A stretch of DNA of 64,000 bases, taken from NCBI RefSeq assembly GCF_902459805.1, contig NZ_CABPST010000014.1, forward strand, positions 1 to 64,000, in the 5' to 3' direction. Below the pieces are notes generated by a model. It did not search any database. It was not told where the DNA came from and saw nothing but the letters and a program-made list of their open reading frames with translations. Both the position numbers and the translations under genes were made by a program. Source of the DNA: Pandoraea bronchicola. Its GTDB lineage: Bacteria > Pseudomonadota > Gammaproteobacteria > Burkholderiales > Burkholderiaceae. Below are positions 55,970-64,000 of the stretch, in pieces. Each line of letters starts with the position of its first letter. Within the stretch, counting starts at the first letter, position 1.

Positions 55970-57394
55970 TTACATTTGCGTGAGCAGCAGCACTGCCAGT
56001 GCGGCGACGATCCACATCGCCGGCTTGATCTCTTTCACGCGTCCGGTGAACAGTTTGAGCACGACGAACGCGAGGAAGCTGTAGGCGATACCGTCGGTGA
56101 TCGAGTACGAAATCGGAATCATCACCACCGCGATGAAGCTCGGAATGGCTTCGTCCATCCGGTGCCATTCGATGCGCGCCACGGACTCCATCATAAACAC
56201 ACCGACCAGAATCAGCGCCGGCGCCGTCGCGATGGCGGGCACCAGCGAGAGCATCGGAGACAGGAACAGGAACGGCAGGAACAGCAGCGCGCAGACCAGC
56301 GCGGTCAGACCGGTGCGCCCGCCTTGTGCGATGCCGGCGGCCGATTCGATATAGGCGTTCGCCGGGCTCGTGCCGAGCGGGCCCGAGATCAGCACCGAGA
56401 ACGAATCGACGATCATGGCCTGACGCATGTTGCGCGGATTGCCGTCGCGGTCCTTCATGTTACCGGCTTCGGCAATGCTCATGAAGGTCGAGAGCGTATC
56501 AAAGAACGCCGTGAAGAGCATCACGAAGATGAACGGCAGGTAGGCCACCTTCAGCGCGCCCAGCAGGTCGAGCTGGCCGATGCCCGAGAAGTCGGGGGCG
56601 GCGAAGAAGCCGTGGAAGTTCACCAGCGTGGCGGTGGCGATCTCCTTGGGGAAATAGGCCGCGCCGTCGCCCCACACGCGGCCGATGGGAATGGCCATGA
56701 GCGTGGTGACGACAATGCCGATCATCAGCGCACCGTTCACGCGACGTGCGACGAGCACGGTCGTGAGCGCCAGTCCGATGAGGAATGTGACGGTCGGCGG
56801 CGACAGGTGCGCCAGACGCACGACCGTGACCGGATCGCTCACCACGAGCTTGGCGTTGACAAGGCCGATCACGGTGATGAACAGGCCGATGCCGCACGAG
56901 ATCGCATAGCGCAGGTTGGCGGGAATGGCATCGACGACGAAGCGCCGCACGTTGAGCGCGGCGAGCAATGCGAAGAGAATGCCCGACCAGAACACGCAGC
57001 CGAGCGCCGTCTGCCACGGCATGCCGACGCCATGCACCATAGTGAAGGCGAACAGCGCGTTCAGCCCCATGCCCGGAGCGACCAGCACCGGATTGCGGGC
57101 GTAGAGCCCCATCGCACAACTGCCGAAGAAGCTGATGAGCACCGTGGCCGTCAGGGCTGCGGGGAACGCCATGCCGGTCTTCGACAGGATGGCCGGGTTG
57201 ACGACGATGATGTACATCGCCGCGAGGAAAGTCGTGATACCCGCTATCACTTCCGTACGGAACGTCGATCCGAGCGCCGTGATACCGAAATACCGGTCGA
57301 GTGCCGAGACAGGTTGCGCGCCCGCCACGCGCGTGCCGTTGTGAGCCGCTTCGGGCGCGGCAGTACCCGCCGGGGGGCTGAGCGATGAGTCCAT
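55970..57394 (-). CDS. NCS2-family purine permease (AzgA/GhxP-like)
   Basis: A 474-residue carrier with about twelve to fourteen membrane segments. The start MDSSLSPP at 57394 has GGAGA before it. The N-terminus of the transport domain reads RYFGITALGSTFRTEVIAGITTF and is followed by VNPAILSKTGM, the hallmark of the AzgA-like NCS2 group that moves adenine, guanine or hypoxanthine. GTSPANAYIESAAGIAQGGRTG is a second family motif. It is followed by guaD, so guanine is a likely substrate. Confidence 0.93.
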   Translation of the reverse strand: MDSSLSPPAGTAAPEAAHNGTRVAGAQPVSALDRYFGITALGSTFRTEVIAGITTFLAAMYIIVVNPAILSKTGMAFPAALTATVLISFFGSCAMGLYARNPVLVAPGMGLNALFAFTMVHGVGMPWQTALGCVFWSGILFALLAALNVRRFVVDAIPANLRYAISCGIGLFITVIGLVNAKLVVSDPVTVVRLAHLSPPTVTFLIGLALTTVLVARRVNGALMIGIVVTTLMAIPIGRVWGDGAAYFPKEIATATLVNFHGFFAAPDFSGIGQLDLLGALKVAYLPFIFVMLFTAFFDTLSTFMSIAEAGNMKDRDGNPRNMRQAMIVDSFSVLISGPLGTSPANAYIESAAGIAQGGRTGLTALVCALLFLPFLFLSPMLSLVPAIATAPALILVGVFMMESVARIEWHRMDEAIPSFIAVVMIPISYSITDGIAYSFLAFVVLKLFTGRVKEIKPAMWIVAALAVLLLTQM

Positions 57395-57511
57395 GGGGTG
57401 TTGTCTCCGATGTTCTAAGATGTGTTGTGCGCTCGACGCCACAGGTGTGGGGGCACCGCATGACGCCTATTCGGGCACGCACAAAAAATAGCATCGGGTC
57501 CCGGCGAAAAT

Positions 57512-57527
57512 ATTCCCTATGCGGAAT
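57512..57527. promoter_or_regulatory. Candidate LysR-type operator
   Basis: ATTCC, six bases, GGAAT: an interrupted palindrome containing the T-N11-A pattern used by LysR proteins. It lies 118 bp before the permease start, between it and the LysR relic. It may be the binding site of the lost regulator. Confidence 0.45.
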
Positions 57528-57619
57528 GTTCCACATCATCGCGAGGTAATGTGGCGCGATGGGGGGGCGCCCGCTCCCGTCGGCGGCCGCTTGCTGCGGT
57601 TCGCCGCCGTTCGCTACCG

Positions 57620-58007
57620 TTCGATTTCGCCTGTCAGCGCATGGGGCATCGTTCCTGAATCCCGCACGCGAGTTCATTGCTGCGCATGACCGCGCGATGG
57701 CTGCGCTGTCCTGCGACTGCCGGCGGTTCCGCCTGGGCATCGCCGAACACGTTGCCGGGCCGGAAGTGCGGACCTTGCTGGCCCGGTTGAGCGAACGCGA
57801 CCCGGCCTTGACCATCGAAGTCCGGCTGGAAAATTCTCGCCGCCTGCCGGATGCCTTCGATGGCGGCGTTTTGGACGGCCTGAACTGCCCTCGTCACGAA
57901 TCATGCTGCATTCGACGCTCACGGATACGCGCGCTCGCGACGCCTTGCGGACACTGGCGGCAGCCTGTCGAGAACATCGTTCTCCCAGGTGCGCAGGCAC
58001 GCAGTGA
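57620..58007 (+). pseudogene. LysR-family regulator relic
   Basis: A piece in one frame (about 57640-57890) reads FLNPAREFIAAHDRAMAAL, RFRLGIAEHVAGPEVRTL and LTIEVRLENSRRLPDAFDGG, the start of the effector domain of a LysR protein. A second piece in another frame (57903-58007) reads MLHSTLTDTRARDALRTLAA, the typical C-terminal end. The DNA-binding domain and most of the middle are missing, so the gene is broken by deletion and a frame change. It is divergent from the permease, as an intact regulator would be. Confidence 0.7.
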
Positions 58008-58109
58008 CATGCCCCTGAATCAAACGGACGTTCCCCGCTGCCGACCTATCTCCCACGACACAGCACCCCCGCGCATCGTGGCGGCAAGCCACGACCGCCA
58101 GCTCGCTAC

Positions 58110-59183
<1,074 letters not shown>

Positions 59184-59244
59184 CTACCGTTGCAAGTGAG
59201 TGCCGGTCACGCGTGAGCGCAGGCATCCGGCCGCCGAGCCGTCT

Positions 59245-60324
59245 TTACACGGCGACGCCGTTGTCCTGCGGCGATACCGGTGCGCTTTGGCGCATCTGCT
59301 GCTCGCGCACGCGCAATAGTTGCGCCGCCACTGCGATCGCGATCGTTGCCGGTGCCTTGCCGGTGATGCCGGCCACGCCGATGGGGCAAATCATCTGTTC
59401 GAAGCGCTCGGGCGGCACACCGCGATCACGCAGACGGTGCTCGAACTGACGCCGTTTGGTCATCGATCCGATCAGGCCAAAGTAAGCGAAGTCGTCGCGC
59501 TTGAAGATGGTTTCGCACAGACGCTGGTCAAGGGCATGGTTATGCGTCATGACAAGAAAATAGGCGCCCGGCGGCGCTTCGGCGACGATGGCTTCGGGCG
59601 TGTCGGTCGATTCCACACGCGTGTTCGGGGGGACGGTTTCCGGGAATGTTTCGGTGCGCTCGTCTGCCCAGGTCACGCGGCAGGGCAACGTGGCCAGCAC
59701 CTGCACGATGGCCTGTCCGACGTGTCCGGCGCCGAACAGCACGATATGAAAGTCGCTCGGTGCCAGACGCTCGCTCAGCCACAGCCAGCCATCGCTGCCC
59801 TGCCAGAACGAGCAGGCGGCGTCGTCCGCATCGCGTGTCAGGGCATGGGGGTGCGCCAATGGTTCGTTCGGGGCGAGTTCCGTCAGCAGGACCGGGCCAC
59901 CCGGGGGCTGACTGGCTGCGACGCCGGCCCCCGGCGCCCCGAACGCCACGCTGCGCAGACTGGCTTCCCCCGCCGCGAGCCGTTTGTGCAGCGCGCTCAC
60001 CCAGGCCAGATCGGCCAGCGTGAGCACTTCGAAGGCGAGCGTGACGGCACCGCCGCAGCACTGGCCGAGGCTGGGGCCAAGCGCAAAACGCTCGACGTGC
60101 CGCGCGCCTTGCTGTCCGTACTGGCGCAGCAATTGGCGCGCAACGTCCATCGCGCGCCATTCGAGATGCCCGCCGCCGATGGTTTCCCACACGTGCTCGC
60201 GCGTCACGAGCAGGTGCGTGCCCGCCTCGCGCGGCGCGGAGCCTTCCACGTGCGCGATCGTCACCAGTACCGCGGCCTCGCCGCGGACCAGCAGCTTGTG
60301 GGCGGCCTCGACCCAGCGATGCAT
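59245..60324 (-). CDS. xdhC: Xanthine dehydrogenase accessory protein XdhC
   Basis: A 359-residue chaperone for the molybdenum cofactor. Start MHRWVEAAHKLL at 60324 overlaps the xdhB stop (TGATG). The N-terminal XdhC/CoxI domain holds LGPSLGQCCGGAVTL with its paired Cys, and the C-terminal Rossmann domain holds FGAGHVGQAIVQVL. It binds and sulfurates the cofactor and inserts it in XdhB. The C-terminus is of normal length. Confidence 0.95.
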   Translation of the reverse strand: MHRWVEAAHKLLVRGEAAVLVTIAHVEGSAPREAGTHLLVTREHVWETIGGGHLEWRAMDVARQLLRQYGQQGARHVERFALGPSLGQCCGGAVTLAFEVLTLADLAWVSALHKRLAAGEASLRSVAFGAPGAGVAASQPPGGPVLLTELAPNEPLAHPHALTRDADDAACSFWQGSDGWLWLSERLAPSDFHIVLFGAGHVGQAIVQVLATLPCRVTWADERTETFPETVPPNTRVESTDTPEAIVAEAPPGAYFLVMTHNHALDQRLCETIFKRDDFAYFGLIGSMTKRRQFEHRLRDRGVPPERFEQMICPIGVAGITGKAPATIAIAVAAQLLRVREQQMRQSAPVSPQDNGVAV

Positions 60325-62672
60325 CAGGCGGCGCTCCGCGTGCGCAGCTCGGTGATCGCCATGAGCAGCGCTTCGGACGTTGCCGGGGCATTGAGCACCG
60401 GCTCGTCGCGATAGTCGTTCACACTTGCCACGGCGTCGCGCAGGGCGTTGAACACCGAGAACGGGAGCAGCAAAGGCGGCTCGCCAACGGCCTTCGAGCG
60501 ATGGATGGAGTCCGAGACGTTCGCGTTCTCGAACAGCGCCACACGGAAGTCCGCCGGGCAATCGCTGATGCCGGGGATCTTGTACGTGGAAGGGGCATGC
60601 GTCATGAGCTTGCCGTCCTTGTTCCACCACAACTCTTCCGTCGTCAGCCAGCCCATGCCCTGAATGAAGGCGCCTTCGACCTGCCCGATGTCCAGCGCGG
60701 GGTTGATCGACTTGCCGGCGTCGTGAAGAACGTCCGCGCGCAGCAGACGCCACTCGCCAGTCAGCGTGTCGAGCACGACTTCGGAGACCGCGGCTCCGTA
60801 GGAGAAGTAGTAGAACGGATTGCCGTTCATGGTCGCGGCATCCCACGACAGACCCGGCGTAGCGTAGAAGCCGTCGGACCACAGTTGCACGCGCGCCCAG
60901 TAGGCCGCTTCCACCAGATCGGGGAAGGCGACGTCATGGCCGTTCGCGCTGACGACATCGTTGGCGAAACGCACGTCGTCGGCCGATCCGCCATACTTTT
61001 GCGCGGCAAACGCGGCCAGACGTTGGCGAATCTGCCACGCGGCATTCTGCGCCGCCTTGCCGTTCAGATCGGCGCCGGTCGACGCGGCCGTGGCCGACGT
61101 ATTCGCCACCTTGCTCGTGTCGGTCGCCGTCACACGCACATGCGAGAGATCGACGCCCAGCTCGTGCGCCACCACCTGTGCCACTTTGGTGTTCAGGCCC
61201 TGACCCATCTCGGTGCCGCCGTGATTCACCAGCATCGAACCGTCGCGATAGATATGTACCAGCGCGCCCGCCTGATTGAAGGCCTGCACGTTGAACGAAA
61301 TCCCGAACTTGAGCGGCGTGAGGGCCAGGCCCTTGCGCAGCACCGGACTCGTACGGTTGAACGCTTTCACGGCGTCGCGTCGCGCACGGTAGTCGCTCGT
61401 GCGCTCCAGTTCCGCAACGAGTTCGTGAATGACGTTGTCCTTGACGACTTGCCCGTAGGGCGTGACGTTGCGCTCGGTCTTGCCGTAGAAGTTTGCACGA
61501 CGCACGTCGAGGGCGTCCTTGCCCAGATGCCGTGCGATGGCGTCCTGCACGACTTCCATGATGAGCGCGCCTTGCGGTCCGCCGAAGCCGCGAAACGCCG
61601 TATTCGATTGCGTGTTCGTCTTGCCGCACAACGCGCGCAGGTCGGCGTCGGGCACGAAGTAGGCGTTGTCGAAGTGGCAGATCGCGCGCGTGGCGACCGG
61701 TCCCGACAGGTCGGCCGAGAAGCCTGCGCGCAGCGTCATGTCGACCTTCGCACCCTGAATGCGGCCGTCGTCGTCGAAACCGATGTCGTATTCGAAGTAA
61801 AAGCCGTGACGCTTGCCGGTCATCATGAAGTCGTCGTCGCGATCGAGACGCAGCTTCACGGGACGCTTCAGACGCGTGGCGCACAGCGCCGCAACGCAGG
61901 CAAACAGGCCCGATTGCGACTCCTTGCCACCGAAGCCGCCGCCCATGCGGCGGCATTCGACCAGCACCTGATGGCTGTGCCAGCCGAGCGCGTGCGAGAC
62001 GAGCGCCTGCATTTCCGTGGGGTGCTGCGTCGAGCAATAGACGTGGATGCCGTCGTTTTCCTTGGGAATCGCGTACGAGATCTGCCCTTCGAGATAGAAC
62101 TGTTCCTGCCCGTTGCATTCGAACGTACCGGTCAACCGGTGCGGCGAGGCTTGCAGTGCGGCATCGGCGTCGCCACGGCGCAGGTGATACGGCGGCAGCA
62201 CGCCAGCCCCGGCGGCCTTGGCGGCCTGCGGCGTGAGGATCGCAGGCAGGTCTTCGTATTCCCCCATGGCCAGCCGCGCGGCGCGACGTGCCGCGTCATG
62301 CGATTCGGCCACCACGGCGAACATCGGCTGGCCGATGTACTGAACGAGGCCATCCGCGAGAATCGGGTCGTCGTGAATGACCGGACCGCAATCGTTCACA
62401 CCGGGGATATCGGCCGCCGTGAGCACCGCAACCACCCCCGGCGCCCGGCGCACGGCATCGAGATCGAGCGAGAGGATGCGGGCGTGTGCCTTGGGCGATG
62501 CCCCGAGGGCACAGTGCAACGTGCCTTGTACCTCGGGGATGTCGTCGGTGTAGGTGGCCTCGCCGGCCACGTGGAGTTCGGCCGACTCGTGCGGACGCGA
62601 GCGGCCAACCTGGGCACCGGACGCCATGGCGGCACCGGTCTGCGTCATGAAGCCTTCAACTTGCGTGTTCAT
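60324..62672 (-). CDS. xdhB: Xanthine dehydrogenase molybdenum-binding subunit
   Basis: A 782-residue large subunit. The ATG at 62672 has CCGGAG before it. The substrate and cofactor motifs RRMGGGFGGKES, AFRGFGGPQG, GTEMGQGLNTK and the catalytic KAVGEPPLLL (the Glu near the C-terminus acts as base) are all present. It oxidises hypoxanthine and xanthine to urate together with XdhA. Confidence 0.96.
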   Translation of the reverse strand: MNTQVEGFMTQTGAAMASGAQVGRSRPHESAELHVAGEATYTDDIPEVQGTLHCALGASPKAHARILSLDLDAVRRAPGVVAVLTAADIPGVNDCGPVIHDDPILADGLVQYIGQPMFAVVAESHDAARRAARLAMGEYEDLPAILTPQAAKAAGAGVLPPYHLRRGDADAALQASPHRLTGTFECNGQEQFYLEGQISYAIPKENDGIHVYCSTQHPTEMQALVSHALGWHSHQVLVECRRMGGGFGGKESQSGLFACVAALCATRLKRPVKLRLDRDDDFMMTGKRHGFYFEYDIGFDDDGRIQGAKVDMTLRAGFSADLSGPVATRAICHFDNAYFVPDADLRALCGKTNTQSNTAFRGFGGPQGALIMEVVQDAIARHLGKDALDVRRANFYGKTERNVTPYGQVVKDNVIHELVAELERTSDYRARRDAVKAFNRTSPVLRKGLALTPLKFGISFNVQAFNQAGALVHIYRDGSMLVNHGGTEMGQGLNTKVAQVVAHELGVDLSHVRVTATDTSKVANTSATAASTGADLNGKAAQNAAWQIRQRLAAFAAQKYGGSADDVRFANDVVSANGHDVAFPDLVEAAYWARVQLWSDGFYATPGLSWDAATMNGNPFYYFSYGAAVSEVVLDTLTGEWRLLRADVLHDAGKSINPALDIGQVEGAFIQGMGWLTTEELWWNKDGKLMTHAPSTYKIPGISDCPADFRVALFENANVSDSIHRSKAVGEPPLLLPFSVFNALRDAVASVNDYRDEPVLNAPATSEALLMAITELRTRSAA

Positions 62673-62684
62673 GGGCAACTCCGG

Positions 62685-64000
62685 TCAGACGTTGGCGAAC
62701 GCGTTGACTTCATGTGCCGCAAGCGGCGCATCGGTGCGCGTTTCCAGGAAAAAACGATACAGCAGATTCTGCGCGCCGGCGAGCCGGTAAGCGCTGGTCG
62801 CCCGCATGTCAGAGAGCGGCTGGTAGTCGGCCGGCAATGCCGCCATCGCGGCACGCACGGTGGCGTCCGTCCACGGTTGCCCGGTCATCGCCGCTTCGAT
62901 GGCGCTGCCGCGCTTGGGCGTAGCGGCCATGCCGCCGAAGGCCGCGCGTGCCGAGCGCACCGTATCGCCGTCGAGGTCGACGGCGAAGGCGGCGCATACC
63001 GCCGAGATGTCCTGATCGAAGCGCTTGGCGAGCTTGTAGGTGCGAAAGCGTTGTGCGGCGCCCGGCAGCGGCACGCGGATGCCCTGCACGAATTCGCCCG
63101 CGTCGAGCGCGTTCTTCTGATAGGCCAGGTAGAAGTCTTCGAGCGGCATGTCGCGCACGACCCCTTCGCGATGCAGCACGATGCGCGTGCCGAGCACGAT
63201 CAGCGCCGGCATCGAGTCACCGATGGGCGAGCCGTTCGCGACGTTGCCGCCAAGCGTGCCCGCGTTGCGGATCGGGAACGAAGCGAAGCGCTGACGCAGT
63301 TCGGCCAGCGCCGGATAGTGTTTGACGAGGGCATCGAAAGCATCGTTGAGCAAGGCGCCCGCACCGATATAGATGCCGTTCGGACCCTCGGAGATCTCAC
63401 GCAGTTCCGGCACCTGTCCGATATAGATCAGATGCTTCAGTTCGCGGAATTGCTTGGTGACCCACAGACCGACGTCGGTACTGCCAGCGAGAATGCGAGC
63501 GTCCGGGTAGGCGGCGCGCAGGCGGCCGAGTTCGGCCAGCGTGCGCGGCGCATGGAAGACGTGGTCGTCGTGCTCGTACGACAGGGTGCCGCCACGCTGC
63601 AATGCCTGAAGCTGCGTCGCCAGCGCGTCACGGTCGAATTCGTGGCGCGGCAGGTCGAACATCTTCTGGGCGGCATCGACGATCGGACGATAGCCCGTGC
63701 AACGGCACAGGTTGCCGGAGAGCACGTCGTCGATCTCACGGCGGCTCGGGCAGCCGGCATTGGCCGGACGATTCAGATACATGGCCCACAGCGACATCAC
63801 GAAGCCCGGCGTGCAGAAGCCGCACTGCGAGGCGTGGCAGTCAACCAGCGCCTGCTGCACCGGATGCAGGGTGCCGTCCGCGGCGCGCAGGTCTTCCACC
63901 GTGAACAGGGCTTTGCCGTCGAGCGTAGGCAGGAACTGGATGCAGGCATTGACCGCCCGCAGCGCCACGTTGCCATCGTCGGCCAGCTCGCCGATCACGA
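62685..64000 (-). CDS. xdhA: Xanthine dehydrogenase small subunit (5' end outside window)
   Basis: The frame stays open to the window edge, so the N-terminus with the first [2Fe-2S] cluster lies mostly outside. The visible 437 residues hold the second [2Fe-2S] cluster (CGFCTPG, CRCTGY) and then the FAD domain (ILAGSTDVGLWVTK, RNAGTLGGNVANGSPIGD). The stop is 12 bp before xdhB. Electrons from XdhB pass through these clusters to FAD and NAD. Confidence 0.95.
   Translation of the reverse strand, partial: VIGELADDGNVALRAVNACIQFLPTLDGKALFTVEDLRAADGTLHPVQQALVDCHASQCGFCTPGFVMSLWAMYLNRPANAGCPSRREIDDVLSGNLCRCTGYRPIVDAAQKMFDLPRHEFDRDALATQLQALQRGGTLSYEHDDHVFHAPRTLAELGRLRAAYPDARILAGSTDVGLWVTKQFRELKHLIYIGQVPELREISEGPNGIYIGAGALLNDAFDALVKHYPALAELRQRFASFPIRNAGTLGGNVANGSPIGDSMPALIVLGTRIVLHREGVVRDMPLEDFYLAYQKNALDAGEFVQGIRVPLPGAAQRFRTYKLAKRFDQDISAVCAAFAVDLDGDTVRSARAAFGGMAATPKRGSAIEAAMTGQPWTDATVRAAMAALPADYQPLSDMRATSAYRLAGAQNLLYRFFLETRTDAPLAAHEVNAFANV

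Overview
This is a GC-rich chromosomal window of a free-living Gram-negative bacterium, most likely a beta-proteobacterium of the Burkholderiaceae. Pandoraea fits best. That assignment is an inference from gene content (autotransporters, a trimeric porin, a liv/nba-type aromatic catabolic block, a metE/metR pair, XdhABC) and from codon bias. It does not come from a database match. No insertion sequence, phage, CRISPR array or rRNA was seen. One tRNA (Thr, anticodon CGU) is present.

Layout. 1-3.4 kb: the 3' end of one autotransporter and a complete second one with a predicted alpha-helical passenger. 3.6-4.6 kb: a porin. 5.1-9.8 kb: a LysR regulator divergent from a VOC protein, a 3-hydroxyisobutyrate-dehydrogenase-like enzyme and an aldehyde dehydrogenase. 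10.2-13.2 kb: a DUF3100-like membrane protein and three small exported proteins (EF-hand, glycine-zipper lipoprotein, Pro/Tyr-rich lipoprotein). 13.8-15.9 kb: TetR, LysR and an antitoxin-like XRE regulator. 16.1-21.8 kb: a complete branched-chain-type ABC importer (livHMGF plus binding protein) with an embedded HGGYW-type alpha/beta hydrolase. 22-25.6 kb: nbaE-nbaF-nbaC-nbaD, which degrade 3-hydroxyanthranilate through 2-aminomuconate. Together with the hydrolase (possible kynurenine formamidase) and the importer this looks like one uptake-and-catabolism block. 26.6-32.5 kb: a LacI regulator with twin palindromic operators upstream of a five-gene ABC importer/phosphodiesterase operon.

32.6-37.1 kb: NO-detoxifying flavohaemoglobin (hmp) under an NsrR-type palindrome, next to two tandem paralogous ankyrin-type proteins of unknown role, the most accessory-looking part of the window. 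37.2-40.8 kb: DUF1415 protein, tRNA-Thr, fbp, and an aspartate carbamoyltransferase carrying an N-terminal helix-turn-helix-like extension. 41-45.8 kb: LysR, an aconitase/isopropylmalate-dehydratase homologue with its swivel domain at the N-terminus, and an MFS carrier. 45.9-49.9 kb: methyltransferase, metR/metE. 50-54.4 kb: pepN, a DUF4136 lipoprotein, and a GDT1/TMEM165-type Mn exporter preceded by a yybP-ykoY (Mn2+) riboswitch and a good sigma70 promoter.

54.6-64 kb: a purine-base catabolic block, all on the minus strand: xdhA (5' end outside the window), xdhB, xdhC, an adenine-deaminase-type enzyme, an NCS2/AzgA-type purine permease and guanine deaminase. Between the last two blocks lies the relic of a LysR regulator that has lost most of its middle, with an intact-looking LysR-type palindrome left in front of the permease.

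Several gene pairs converge on strong hairpin terminators (3.5, 11.6, 15.5, 32.5, 49.9, 53.5 kb), which supports the gene boundaries given here.
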